From positions 1 to 64,000 of the forward strand of contig NZ_BMLW01000011.1 in NCBI RefSeq assembly GCF_014645515.1: DNA of 64,000 bases. The letters are read 5' to 3'. The position numbers and the translations under genes were made by a program. Numbering within the stretch: position 1 is the first letter of the stretch; every line of letters starts with the position of its first letter. The notes under the pieces were generated by a model that was given only the letters and a program-made list of their open reading frames with translations, was not told the origin of the DNA and made no database searches. The DNA is from Oceanobacillus neutriphilus. Lineage in GTDB: Bacteria > Bacillota > Bacilli > Bacillales > Amphibacillaceae. This document shows, piece by piece, positions 27,385-36,194 of the stretch.

Positions 27385-28203
27385 TTAAAAATGAATATTT
27401 TTTAATGCAAAGGCAACATCTTCTTCAGCTAATCCATGCATAATCACTGGTCCATCATAGTATTTTTTTAATTCTTTTAAATATTGATTCAATGGAAGAC
27501 TGCCTTTGCCAACAGGTGCAAATTTTACTTCCCTCATGGAGACGAGGCAATCTTTACAGTGGGCTACTGCGATATACTCACTCAATTCCTTCAAGGAACT
27601 GTTAATTTTATTTTCTAATTGACCAAAATCATCAACAGTTATAATATTGGCAGCATCAAACAATACTTTTAAATAGGGGCTTCGATAATGATTCATCAAT
27701 CGCCTGGTATCCTCTACCGTACTAATAACATTCGACTGTTCCGGCTCTATAACAATAATTACTTCATTACGTGAAGCAATGTCCAGCATTTCATCCAATG
27801 ATTCTAACAAATAACGCCATGCTTTCTTTGTATGGTTATCAGGGTGCGGGCTCCAAAAATCTTCTTGATTGAAACTGCCTGTTGAAATAGAAACATATGG
27901 TACATTTAGTTTTTTGGCTGATTCCACTACATTCTTAAATCCTTTTATATTTCTTTTCCGTGTCTCGTTATCTAATTCTAATGTATTAAATGTTCCAGAG
28001 ATGACAGAAATTGAAATTCCTGTCTTTTCACAAGCCTTTCGTATCTGCTCAAGAATTTCTTTGCTGACGTGTGAAGGTAAGCTAGGCAATCCTACATTTG
28101 CAAAATTAAATTGCACTGTATTAAAACCAAATTCCCGAATCTTTTTAAACGCTTCTTCTAATGGGTATTTAACAAATACTTTAGAAAAAATTCCCTTTTC
28201 CAT
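27385..28203 (-). CDS. Sugar phosphate isomerase/epimerase-like TIM barrel
   Basis: A 272-residue AP-endonuclease-2-type TIM barrel (IolE/IolI/hydroxypyruvate isomerase superfamily). Metal-binding positions are suggested by Glu in IVIEPEQSNV (about 157), Asp in VLFDAANI (about 191), His in VAHCKDC (about 221) and a final acidic segment. ATG at 28203 is chosen because AGGAGG lies eight bases upstream; the frame runs on to 28245. It sits 50 nt after the PTS gene. Members paired with Gfo/Idh/MocA dehydrogenases commonly epimerise or isomerise keto-sugars, which fits this operon, but the substrate is not known. Confidence 0.88.
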   Translation of the reverse strand: MEKGIFSKVFVKYPLEEAFKKIREFGFNTVQFNFANVGLPSLPSHVSKEILEQIRKACEKTGISISVISGTFNTLELDNETRKRNIKGFKNVVESAKKLNVPYVSISTGSFNQEDFWSPHPDNHTKKAWRYLLESLDEMLDIASRNEVIIVIEPEQSNVISTVEDTRRLMNHYRSPYLKVLFDAANIITVDDFGQLENKINSSLKELSEYIAVAHCKDCLVSMREVKFAPVGKGSLPLNQYLKELKKYYDGPVIMHGLAEEDVAFALKNIHF

Positions 28204-28253
28204 TAGATAACCTCCTATTTTGTTACATAACCAAATAATGTTCATCGGTTTAA

Positions 28254-30299
28254 TTAAAATTTAATCAGATTTTGTTGGCCTGCTTTGATTCTTCCTTGTG
28301 CGGAAAGCTTAACTTCATACATTTCTTTGTCCAGATTAGTAAAAATAATTGGTGTAATTAAGGAATAACCTTTGTTTCTGATCTGTTCTGCATTAATTTC
28401 AGCAATTAAATCGTTTTGATTAATCACATCTCCTTCTTCAACCAATAACCGGAAGCCTTCCCCTTCTAAATTAACTGTATCCAGACCAATATGGACAAGG
28501 ACTTCATTTCCAAAATTATCTACTATAGAGATGGCATGTTTTGTTGGAAATACCCCCACAATTTCCCCCGATACCGGAGCATAGATAAGACTGTCCTGCA
28601 GTTCAATTGCAAAACCGTCCCCCATAGCTCTTGTAGAAAACACCTGATCCGGAACTTCATCAATTTTAATTATTTTCCCAGTTGCCGGAGCTGCGATATC
28701 TAATAGTTTATCTGGTTCTGATTGAACAGTATCAGCAGTTTTCTTCGTTTCAACAACTGGTTCATAATCGTCTCCCCGAAGCTTTGCCAGCACGCCTTCT
28801 TTAATTCCAACTGCTGCATTTCCATAAATTACTTGGACATTTTTTCCTAAAATACTTACACCGGAAGCTTCTAATTGATCAGTGAAAATATCTTTATCAA
28901 CAACATTAGTATCTGCTACATCTACACGTAATCTGGAATAGCATGCATTGACATTGCGAATATTTTCTTTACCGCCCAAACCTTTAATAATATTTGTAAT
29001 TTGATCACCATCATAATTTATATTAGATTCTTTTGTATTTTTATCTTTGTCTGTCATTCGTCCTGGAGTCTTCAGGTTAAATTTCACAATTGCAAATCTA
29101 AATAAGAAATAATTGATTGCAAAGAAAGTTAGTCCTACCGGGATAAGTAACCACCAATGTGTCCGGGTTGTCAGTAAATTAAAGAATGCAAAATCCAGTA
29201 ATCCTCCGGAGAAAGAAAGCCCCATATGCGCACCCAGCAGATTCATTGCTGTAAATCCCAGACCAGTAACCACCGCATGTATTAAAAATAATGCTGGAGC
29301 AGTAAAAATAAATAGAAATTCTAATGGTTCTGTTACACCAGCGATTAAAGATGTTAATCCTGCAGATAATAAAATACCTTTCACCTTTGCTTTTTGATCC
29401 TTCTTCGCTGTATGATACATCGCTAAAGCAATTGCTGGTATAGAGAAAATTTTCAATACAAACAATCCATTCATAAAGTTACCAACAGTAATTGGCACGT
29501 TATCGGCTAATTGTGAGAAGAAAATCAATTGGTCTCCGTTAACAACTTGGCCTGCGGCATTTGTATATTCTCCTGCTTGTAACCAAAATGTCGGCCACCA
29601 TACATGGTTCATACCAAATGGAATGGTTAATCTTTCTACAAAACCAAACATAAAACCAGAAAAACCTGCGTTTAAATTTACAATAAATGTAGATAAATTA
29701 TTAATTCCGCCTTGAATTGTCGGCCAAATGATAATCATAATAAATCCTAAAAATAGAGCACTGAAAGCAGTAATTATTGGCACACTTCTTTTACCGGCGA
29801 AAAATGCTAATGATGTTGGCAGCTTAACATCATGAAACTTATTAAATACAGTTGCCGAAAGCAGACCTACAATGATGCCTCCCAAAACCCCTGTTTGAAC
29901 TGTTGGAATTCCTAATATTTCAACATACATATCTGATTCAGCAACCATCTCTGGTGTAATCCCCATCGTTCCACCAATAGTTACGTTCATAATCAAATAG
30001 CCTACAATAGCTGATAAAGCTGCTACTCCATCATTATTCGTTAATCCAATAGCTACCCCTGCTGCAAAGATCAACGGTAAATTAGCAAAAATTATATTTC
30101 CTGTAGCTAATAATACATTAAAGATATTTTCCATTATTGGATTATCTGCAGCAGGCATCATTTCCAAGAAAGCAGAGTTTGTAAAAACTGTCCCTAAGGC
30201 TAATAGCAGCCCTGCAGCTGGTAAAATAGCAATTGGCGTTTGTAATGACGCACCGATACTCGTCAATTTATTCACAAACATCATAAGTAGATTTTTCAT
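28254..30299 (-). CDS. PTS permease, glucose family, EIICBA
   Basis: A complete three-domain phosphotransferase permease of 681 residues in C-B-A order. EIIC, with about ten membrane segments, covers roughly residues 1-410. EIIB has the phosphorylated cysteine in NACYSRLR near 451. EIIA has its histidine in VLVHIGLD near 603. It takes up and phosphorylates a sugar with phosphate from HPr. The glucose/N-acetylglucosamine/glucoside superfamily is clear, but EIIC does not tell me the sugar. GGGAGATG precedes the ATG. First gene of the operon with the TIM barrel, dehydrogenase and hydrolase, divergent from a DeoR-type regulator. HPr is encoded at 41123-41386 in this window. Confidence 0.94.
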   Translation of the reverse strand: MKNLLMMFVNKLTSIGASLQTPIAILPAAGLLLALGTVFTNSAFLEMMPAADNPIMENIFNVLLATGNIIFANLPLIFAAGVAIGLTNNDGVAALSAIVGYLIMNVTIGGTMGITPEMVAESDMYVEILGIPTVQTGVLGGIIVGLLSATVFNKFHDVKLPTSLAFFAGKRSVPIITAFSALFLGFIMIIIWPTIQGGINNLSTFIVNLNAGFSGFMFGFVERLTIPFGMNHVWWPTFWLQAGEYTNAAGQVVNGDQLIFFSQLADNVPITVGNFMNGLFVLKIFSIPAIALAMYHTAKKDQKAKVKGILLSAGLTSLIAGVTEPLEFLFIFTAPALFLIHAVVTGLGFTAMNLLGAHMGLSFSGGLLDFAFFNLLTTRTHWWLLIPVGLTFFAINYFLFRFAIVKFNLKTPGRMTDKDKNTKESNINYDGDQITNIIKGLGGKENIRNVNACYSRLRVDVADTNVVDKDIFTDQLEASGVSILGKNVQVIYGNAAVGIKEGVLAKLRGDDYEPVVETKKTADTVQSEPDKLLDIAAPATGKIIKIDEVPDQVFSTRAMGDGFAIELQDSLIYAPVSGEIVGVFPTKHAISIVDNFGNEVLVHIGLDTVNLEGEGFRLLVEEGDVINQNDLIAEINAEQIRNKGYSLITPIIFTNLDKEMYEVKLSAQGRIKAGQQNLIKF

Positions 30300-30456
30300 T
30301 TTGTCATCTCCCTAAAAATCTTGTGGATTCACAGAAATAGTTTATATTTTCAAATAATTACAAGCGCCGTTCTACAATAGATAGCTACTTGTATTATAGA
30401 AATACTAACAGCTAAAATAGTAAAGCTGAAAATAGAGAAGTCCGCTATACTATTTA

Positions 30457-30470
30457 CGGAAACGCATACA
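30457..30470. promoter_or_regulatory. Possible CcpA (cre) site
   Basis: CGGAAACGCATACA matches 11 of 14 positions of the cre consensus TGWAANCGNTNWCA, including the central CG and both flanking blocks. It lies about 160 nt upstream of the PTS start. Catabolite control would be expected for a PTS operon, but the position relative to a promoter is uncertain. Confidence 0.35.
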
Positions 30471-30602
30471 TTAAATTAATTAAACAAATGGAACATTCAT
30501 ATTTTTATTTCTGAAACTGGCAACAGTCGCTTATCAACATCACAGCGCACTTATAAATTCATTTTTTCGTCTTCATACCTTGCACCACATCCTTTATTTA
30601 AT

Positions 30603-30845
30603 TGTTTTGAATTGAATTGAATTTAATATTATCGTTTTTAATTGAATATGTCAATAAGAAAAATAAAAGGATCTAAGAAGTTTATTCTTCCCTTTCAATA
30701 AAAAATCCTGCTTTGTCAGTGAGCTATTTAAAGAATTATGGAAACTGACTGTTTAGGTAATACCAATATTAATAGTACTTATTTATCTATTATGATATAA
30801 TTAATATTATAAATAACCTCACAAAATCAATATAATTCAATTAAA
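30603..30845. promoter_or_regulatory. Candidate DeoR-type operator repeats
   Basis: TTTAATTGAAT (30637-30647) and its exact reverse complement ATTCAATTAAA (30835-30845) face each other about 190 nt apart. A direct series TTGAATTGAATTGAATTTAA lies at about 30606-30625. The right-hand copy is 22 nt before the regulator start. DeoR-family repressors often bind spaced repeats in the divergent region and loop the DNA. Given the AT-richness, chance cannot be excluded. Confidence 0.4.
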
Positions 30846-30866
30846 TACAATACAAAGGTGATAATT

Positions 30867-31619
30867 ATGCTAAAAAAAGAACGTCATATCTACATATTAA
30901 ATAAGGTTCAATCCGATGGAAGAGCATTGGTTTCTGAATTAACGAAGGAATTGAAAGTGAAGGAAGATACGATTCGAAAGGATATGCAAGAGCTGTCGGC
31001 AAAAGGATTAATTAAACGGGTTCATGGCGGGGCATTAAGCATTGTCAATGATAAGGTAGACTTCAACACACGAATTGATCAAAATGCAAAAGTGAAGGAA
31101 GAATTAGCTAAACTCGCTGTGCCAATTTTAGAAAAAGCAGATGTGCTTTTTATTGATGGCGGAACAACTAACCTGAAGCTTGCCGAGAAACTGCCCCAGT
31201 CTTATAAAGGGAGGGTATTAACTAATAGCCCTTCAGTGGCCTTTGCCTTGAGTAATCACCCCCATGTACAAATCTATGTTATTGGAGGTGAATTCAATAA
31301 GACTTCACACGTTAACACAGGTTCCTATACTATTAAAGAAATTGAGAGAATTCACGTAGAATTATGTGTACTTGGCATTTCATCCATTGATTCTAACCTG
31401 GGCATTACAGTTCCTCTTTTTGAAGAATCTTTGTTAAAAAGCCAGTTAATCAAACAAAGTTCTCAAATACTTAGTGTGGTGACCAAAGAAAAGTTAGAAA
31501 AAGTTTCTACTTTCTTTGTCGAAAAAAGCAATGCTTTGGATTTTCTAATAACAGAGAAATCCGTACCGGCTAATATTATTGATGCCTACAAGCAAAATGG
31601 CATAAAAGTCTTGCAATAA
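30867..31619 (+). CDS. DeoR/GlpR-family transcriptional regulator
   Basis: A 250-residue repressor-type protein. The N-terminal helix-turn-helix has the DeoR signature, with VSELTKELKVKEDTIRKDM near residue 22 and LIKRVHGGAL near 48. The C-terminal sugar-phosphate sensing domain has FIDGGTTN near 95 and NSPSVAFAL near 119. Such domains bind a phosphorylated sugar intermediate as inducer. AAAGGTG six bases before ATG 30867 sets the start; the upstream GTG overlaps that site. Divergent from the PTS operon, which it most likely controls. It ends at a terminator shared with ribU. Confidence 0.93.
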   Translation: MLKKERHIYILNKVQSDGRALVSELTKELKVKEDTIRKDMQELSAKGLIKRVHGGALSIVNDKVDFNTRIDQNAKVKEELAKLAVPILEKADVLFIDGGTTNLKLAEKLPQSYKGRVLTNSPSVAFALSNHPHVQIYVIGGEFNKTSHVNTGSYTIKEIERIHVELCVLGISSIDSNLGITVPLFEESLLKSQLIKQSSQILSVVTKEKLEKVSTFFVEKSNALDFLITEKSVPANIIDAYKQNGIKVLQ

Positions 31620-31756
31620 CAAATGTTTTTTTATCCTTCTAGATGGCTTACAATACTAAATCGTACCTTTTTTCAAAATATGGTACTTTTTCCTTGTTTA
31701 TATTCCATACTTCAAAACAATAAAATAACTTACTCTTTTTGTACGCTTTTAGATTA

Positions 31757-31803
31757 ACAACAAGAAAAGGGCCGGATTAAAGCCCAGCCCTTTTCTTGTT
31801 GTC
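31757..31803. terminator. Bidirectional terminator (DeoR-type gene / ribU)
   Basis: CAACAAGAAAAGGGC pairs with GCCCTTTTCTTGTTG across GGATTAAA-type loop sequence; A/T runs are built into the stem on both strands. Confidence 0.85.
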
Positions 31804-31829
31804 CTATTTAATTCTTTTTTATTATTGTA

Positions 31830-32411
31830 TTATATAAACCTGGTCCGCTGCTGCTGAATCCAGCTATGCAGCTTATTGAATAACGGGATAAACAAAATCC
31901 CGATAAAAATTCCTTTAATGATATTAAATGGCAGCACACCGCCAATAACTGCAATCCATTTCATTTGTTCAGACATTTCCCAGCCCATAAACCAGCCGTA
32001 TGCAGGTAAAATCAGATAATAATTGAGTACACTCATTCCGACTGCCATAATAACAGTACCTGTTGCCAATCCAGTGATAAGACCTTTTAAACCTTTTATC
32101 CGATGATAAATAAGCGAAACCGGTAAAACAATCATTAATCCGGCAACAAAATTAGATAACACACCAATTGGCTCTCCTGATCCCGAAACAGCCAAATATA
32201 ACAAGTTCTTAAATCCAACGACAAGCACACCGGCCATTGGCGAAAAGATCAAGGATGCGATTAATGCAGGCACATCACTGAAATCCACTTTTAGATATGG
32301 TGTTGGTAAAAACGGCAGTGGAAAATTTAGAAAAAATAAAACAAGAGAAATAGTACTTAATAATGCGATAATTATTAACTTTAACAGCTGATTTCTTTTC
32401 TTTTTTTGCAT
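31830..32411 (-). CDS. ribU: Riboflavin ECF transporter substrate-binding subunit
   Basis: A 193-residue membrane protein with about six helices, of the S-component type of energy-coupling factor transporters. FPLPFLPTPYLKVDFSDVP near residue 29 is typical of RibU. The assignment to riboflavin is strongly supported by the FMN riboswitch upstream. It needs a shared EcfA-EcfA'-EcfT module, which is not encoded in this window. GGAGGTAAGC precedes the ATG. Confidence 0.95.
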   Translation of the reverse strand: MQKKKRNQLLKLIIIALLSTISLVLFFLNFPLPFLPTPYLKVDFSDVPALIASLIFSPMAGVLVVGFKNLLYLAVSGSGEPIGVLSNFVAGLMIVLPVSLIYHRIKGLKGLITGLATGTVIMAVGMSVLNYYLILPAYGWFMGWEMSEQMKWIAVIGGVLPFNIIKGIFIGILFIPLFNKLHSWIQQQRTRFI

Positions 32412-32485
32412 CAGCTTACCTCCTCCATCATTTTTCCGATTCCAACTCGTGATGAAGGTACGATGCTATTCTTATCCTGTAAGCA

Positions 32486-32521
32486 ATTAAAAAACCCTAA
32501 AGCATAAGGGCTTTAGGGTTT
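32486..32521 (-). terminator. Expression-platform terminator of the FMN riboswitch
   Basis: On the minus strand AAACCCTAAAGC and GCTTTAGGGTTT pair over 12 nt, followed by six T. It lies between the aptamer and ribU. Confidence 0.92.
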
Positions 32522-32576
32522 GAGTCATCGCTAAATAAATACACAAAAAACATGCGTATGGTTAAAAACAAGCTCG

Positions 32577-32697
32577 ACATCTTCTCCCATCCAGACTATC
32601 ACTGTCGGTTCTGGAATTACACCAGATCAACTGTAACAAAGTACAGTTCGCGGACTATTTCCGCCGGTCGGGAATTACACCCTGCCCCGAAGATTGG
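32577..32697 (-). promoter_or_regulatory. FMN (RFN) riboswitch of ribU
   Basis: The minus strand shows the RFN signature in order: ATCTTCGGGGCAGGGTG, AATTCCCGACCGGCGG, AGTCCGCGA, GTTGATCTGGTG, AATTCCAGAACCGACAGT and TAGTCTGGATGGGAGAAGAT. It is a near-perfect match to the class. FMN binding would lead to termination at 32486-32521. Confidence 0.97.
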
Positions 32698-32719
32698 AAT
32701 CGAATATTAAATTACTTTA

Positions 32720-32747
32720 AGTATACCATAGCATATTCATTTGACAA
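32720..32747 (-). promoter_or_regulatory. ribU promoter
   Basis: TTGTCA (32742-32747), 16 nt, TATACT (32720-32725) on minus, about 20 nt before the FMN aptamer. It lies just after the stop of the upstream M42 peptidase gene. Confidence 0.8.
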
Positions 32748-32774
32748 GAGAAAAGTTTTTAATTCAAAGTAATT

Positions 32775-33839
32775 TTAAACATCATCATGCAATAGATTTA
32801 AATCTTCCTTCCCTGTCAGATTTTCAAGCATCGTTACTAATAAGTCGATTTCCTTATCAATGTCCTTCTTGCTTACGGTTTCTACTGGTGAATGCATATA
32901 TCTGAGCGGAAGGGACACTAACGCTACCGGCACTCCTTTACCTGTGTAACGCATTTTATCAGCATCGGTTCTTGTTGCATCTGGTGTTAGTTCATATTGT
33001 AATGGAATTGATTTTTCTTTTGCAGCTTTTTCCAGCCAATGATTGACTTTGCGGTGAATCGGTGCTCCTTTTGCTAAAACAGGACCGCCCTCCAAATGAA
33101 CCTCAGCCAGCTTTTTCGGATCGACATTTGGATAATCCGTTGCAAAGGTCACATCAACTGCAATTGCAAAATCCGGCTCTATACCGGCTGCTGCAAAATA
33201 AGCTCCGCCCATGTTTGTCTCTTCATTAACTGTACTCGCTCCGTAAACACCAATCGACAAATCTTTTTCAGACAGCTTTCGGATTACTTCTGCTATAATA
33301 AATGCTCCGGTACGATTATCCAGCCCTCTCGCGGAAATATACCGATCCTGTAATATCTCTGGATCTGTTTTTAACACACAGAGATCACCGATTTGGACCT
33401 TTTTAAGCGCCTCTTCCTTTGATTGAAATCCACAATCCATATAGAGGTCCTGCACACCAACATCACCTTTGATTCCTCCATGATGCTGTGCATTGACACC
33501 AATGACACCTGTAAGTGTTTCCTGATATCCCAACACTGTCACTCTCATGCCAATAGCTGCTTTCGGATTGATTCCACCCAATTTTTCAAAGAATATAAAG
33601 CCCCGCTCATCAATACGCTGAATAATGAAGCCAATTTCATCACAATGCCCTGCTAACAGGACTTTAAATGGAGCATCCGGATTGAGTACCCCGATTGCAT
33701 TACCGACATGATCTGTCCTGATTTCATCCGCATAATCCTTCACATAATTAATCCATTTCTTTTGTATTTCCATTTCCATACTTGATGGAGACGGAGTATG
33801 AAGTAAGTCCATTAAAACATCATATTTTGTATCTGCCAT
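32775..33839 (-). CDS. M42-family metallopeptidase
   Basis: A 354-residue aminopeptidase of the M42 (glutamyl aminopeptidase/deblocking aminopeptidase, YsdC/YhfE) family. Metal ligands and catalytic residues are visible: AGHCDEIG near residue 63, ARGLDNRTG near 170, NEETNMGG near 203, VDVTFATDYP near 227 and the last histidine in RYMHSPVE near 317. It is a cytosolic dinuclear-metal enzyme, probably acting in peptide turnover; specificity is unknown. AGGAGGTTATAGC precedes the ATG. It is followed by the ribU promoter with no clear terminator. Confidence 0.93.
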   Translation of the reverse strand: MADTKYDVLMDLLHTPSPSSMEMEIQKKWINYVKDYADEIRTDHVGNAIGVLNPDAPFKVLLAGHCDEIGFIIQRIDERGFIFFEKLGGINPKAAIGMRVTVLGYQETLTGVIGVNAQHHGGIKGDVGVQDLYMDCGFQSKEEALKKVQIGDLCVLKTDPEILQDRYISARGLDNRTGAFIIAEVIRKLSEKDLSIGVYGASTVNEETNMGGAYFAAAGIEPDFAIAVDVTFATDYPNVDPKKLAEVHLEGGPVLAKGAPIHRKVNHWLEKAAKEKSIPLQYELTPDATRTDADKMRYTGKGVPVALVSLPLRYMHSPVETVSKKDIDKEIDLLVTMLENLTGKEDLNLLHDDV

Positions 33840-33860
33840 GCTATAACCTCCTATAAATGC

Positions 33861-34024
33861 TTGTCCAAAAGTACGATGAAAAATTCAATCCGTCATTGTC
33901 ATTGTACTTTTTAAACATTCCCTATAAATTCTTCCCTATCCTTCCTTACAATGTATATTCAAAAAGTTCGTCAACGCAGAATTTCGCCGCGTCAATTTTA
34001 TTGGACTTTTTGAACATCCTCTTA
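33861..34024. repeat. Two adjacent small inverted-repeat elements
   Basis: The better copy (33958-34024) begins TTCAAAAAGT, has TTCGCCGC in the middle and ends ACTTTTTGAACATCCTCTTA. A weaker copy stands just to the left (33861-33929: GTCCAAAAGTAC ... GTACTTTTTAAACATTCCCT). The same structure recurs at 49271-49360 with a 20-nt identical right end. The terminal repeats are inverted and no frame is present, so these are non-autonomous intergenic elements. They separate the M42 peptidase gene from the thioredoxin-fold gene. Confidence 0.75.
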
Positions 34025-34100
34025 CAAGGTAACTTTTGTTTACCAATTCTGCAGAAGAAGGTAAACTAACTATATCAAATAATTGAAATGAGGGATATAG

Positions 34101-34655
34101 ATGTCATTAAATGAATGGTATGAAAAAGGACTTGATCCAGATGAATACATTGAAGCAATGAATGTAAATAAAGAGGATTTATTACACATTTATGATAACT
34201 TTTCATTACCTGCGGATGAAAACTTTTTTGAAGAAATCAGAAGTAAGAACCTAAGAGCGATTATCCTCACAGAAGATTGGTGCGGTGACGCGATGTTAAA
34301 TATGCCGATTCTCCTTAAAATTTCAGAGGCTGCCAATATGCCTGTCAAGGCTTTGCTACGGGATGACAATCTTGAATTAATGGATCAATACTTAACAAAT
34401 GGAACAGCCAGGTCTATCCCTATTATTGTTTTTATTGATACCGAAGGACAGGAAGCTGGTAAATGGGGTCCAAGGGCTCCAAAAATTCAAGCGTATATAG
34501 ACGAAGCACGCGCCCAGCTTCCACCAAAGGATGCCCGTGATTTTGAAGAAAAGCAAAAACAAATGCACCGGTTTATTTCAAAATCCTACCGGGATAATCA
34601 GGATAACTGGTCCATCGTTTATGAAAGCATGAAAGAAACTTTGAAAACAATATAG
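34101..34655 (+). CDS. Thioredoxin-fold family protein
   Basis: A 184-residue soluble protein of the thioredoxin-like type with a long N-terminal helix region. The active-site area reads TEDWCGDAMLNMP near residue 58; only one cysteine of the usual CxxC pair is present (WCGD). The cis-proline loop is ARSIPIIVF near residue 109. A one-cysteine site suggests a thiol-exchange or non-redox role rather than a classical reductase. GAGGGATATAG precedes the ATG. It stands alone, with a strong terminator. Confidence 0.83.
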   Translation: MSLNEWYEKGLDPDEYIEAMNVNKEDLLHIYDNFSLPADENFFEEIRSKNLRAIILTEDWCGDAMLNMPILLKISEAANMPVKALLRDDNLELMDQYLTNGTARSIPIIVFIDTEGQEAGKWGPRAPKIQAYIDEARAQLPPKDARDFEEKQKQMHRFISKSYRDNQDNWSIVYESMKETLKTI

Positions 34656-34662
34656 GTTAATT

Positions 34663-34702
34663 AAAAAACATCGGCTTTCCAGGAGGAGCCGATGTTTTTT
34701 AA
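34663..34702 (+). terminator. Terminator of the thioredoxin-fold gene
   Basis: AAAAAACATCGGCT and AGCCGATGTTTTTT pair over 14 nt. Its T tail runs directly into the target duplication of the element at 34705. Confidence 0.93.
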
Positions 34703-34704
34703 TT

Positions 34705-35076
34705 ACTCAACTTTCGCACCTGAGAATAAGCATCTATACCTTCCTATTCCATGATGAACATGTTCTTTACTGATCTAATTTCTTCTATTGGCTTCGCTGT
34801 ATTAAACAGTATAGAATCCCCTTAGCGGAGGCGGACCGTTTTGACTCCTGAGGGATTAGCATCATCTGAAGATCCACTTTTGCCAAGTGCTCTTCTTGGC
34901 AAAAGTTAGCTGAAGAGCATGCCCCTAGGAAAGCAAAACGGTCCGCCGCAGCGGTAGCCTCACACATTACCTTCTTTCTGGATAGAATTTATGCTTTGTC
35001 AAAAGATAGATGGAAGGAACGATCAACACATGTCTCTATAATAAGCGGGTTATTTTTTAAGGTGCGAAAGTTGAGT
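34705..35076. mobile_element. MITE-like element, 372 bp, with nested palindromic repeat
   Basis: Perfect 16-bp terminal inverted repeats ACTCAACTTTCGCACC (34705-34720) and GGTGCGAAAGTTGAGT (35061-35076) are flanked on both sides by TAATT (34700-34704 and 35077-35081), a likely 5-bp target duplication. No transposase is encoded, so it is non-autonomous. Inside lies a second inverted repeat, GGCGGACCGTTTTG (34830-34843) with CAAAACGGTCCGCC (34934-34947). Between those arms are the blocks GACTCCTG and CTGAAGATCCACTT plus a CTTTTGCCAA/TTGGCAAAAG hairpin, the Bacillaceae palindromic repeat also seen at 15052. The transposase family that moves it is not identified. Confidence 0.8.
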
Positions 35077-35195
35077 TAATTAGATAATAAAATCATTTTT
35101 ATTTATTCGTCCTCAAATATTTACGACTCCTATTTTACGAATAAGAACTCCTTGTATTTGCACATACTAATCAAAATAGATTGGAGGATTCCCAG

Positions 35196-36194
35196 ATGAA
35201 TGTGCGCTTTCTTAAACTCCTTTATTACCGCATTCCCAATATCCTGAAATTGCTGCTGATTGTCCTGATTTCACTATCATTCTTCGGTTATCTTATTTAT
35301 TTAATCGAGCCGCAGCGTTTTCCGACACCTATTGACGGGATTTGGTGGGCGCTTATTACAGGAGCGACTGTCGGTTATGGAGATTATGCCCCGGTGACCT
35401 TATTTGGCCGCCTGATTGCCGCATGCTTAATTTTAACCGGTGGCGGTCTAATTGCGTTTTATATTGCTTCTATATCCACTACAGCTATAAAACGCGAAAA
35501 AAAATCGCAAGAGGGAAAGCTTGCTTTTCATGGCGAAGATCATTATATATTTGTCGGGTTCAATGAACGGACACGCCAGCTTGTTGATTTAATCATTCAT
35601 TATTTTTCAGATAAAAAAATTGTTATCATTGACCGGACATTAAATCATCTTGCCTATACTAAATTGCCCGTCCATTATATTAAAGGCAATGCAACAGAAG
35701 ATGCTGTTCTGCATATGGCAAACATTAAAGCAGCTGCGAGGGTATTTATTGCAGCGGATAATCAAAAACCCGATTATGAGTCAGATACACATACGATCCT
35801 GACTACTATTGCTATCCGGGGAAATAACCCGGACATACCTATTATCTCGGAAATTCTATCTAAGAAGCAGATTGATAATGCCGCCCGGGCGGGTGCAACA
35901 ACAATTATTCGATCAAATGATTTTATGAGCAGTTTATTTTTCCATGAATTAGACCCGGAGATACAAGCAACACCATTTGAGGATATTTATCATCTTCTTA
36001 TCCAGCATAAATTTATTCATCACACTGTACCTGATTCACTTATTGGAAAAACATATTTAGAAGCAGTAATTCCCTGCCTGGAAAAAGGATTTCTTATAAT
36101 CGGTGTGCTACGTGAAAAAGAGTATATTCTCCACCCAAAAACTGCTTTTGTCCTTCAGGAGAAAGATACACTTATTAATCTTGCCAGCCGGTAA
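35196..36194 (+). CDS. yugO: Two-helix K+ channel with RCK (TrkA-N) domain
   Basis: A 332-residue potassium channel of the MthK/YugO type. Two membrane helices (about residues 17-38 and 72-100) flank a pore loop with the selectivity filter TVGYGD near residue 60. A cytosolic RCK domain follows (IFVGFNERTR near 122, with a Rossmann NAD-like fold) and ends in a TrkA-C-like domain. GGAGGA seven bases before ATG 35196 decides the start over the TTG at 35181. YugO is implicated in K+ efflux and biofilm signalling in B. subtilis. The symbol rests on length and on the nearby yugI-pgi synteny. Confidence 0.85.
   Translation: MNVRFLKLLYYRIPNILKLLLIVLISLSFFGYLIYLIEPQRFPTPIDGIWWALITGATVGYGDYAPVTLFGRLIAACLILTGGGLIAFYIASISTTAIKREKKSQEGKLAFHGEDHYIFVGFNERTRQLVDLIIHYFSDKKIVIIDRTLNHLAYTKLPVHYIKGNATEDAVLHMANIKAAARVFIAADNQKPDYESDTHTILTTIAIRGNNPDIPIISEILSKKQIDNAARAGATTIIRSNDFMSSLFFHELDPEIQATPFEDIYHLLIQHKFIHHTVPDSLIGKTYLEAVIPCLEKGFLIIGVLREKEYILHPKTAFVLQEKDTLINLASR

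Larger units (their letters stand above)
30300..30866. other. Divergent control region of the sugar operon
   Basis: About 567 nt, very AT-rich, between the PTS gene and the DeoR-type regulator. It holds a minus-strand TATAAT at 30393-30398 without a good -35, a possible cre site (30457-30470) and repeated AATTGAAT motifs (below). No gene is seen. Confidence 0.6.
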
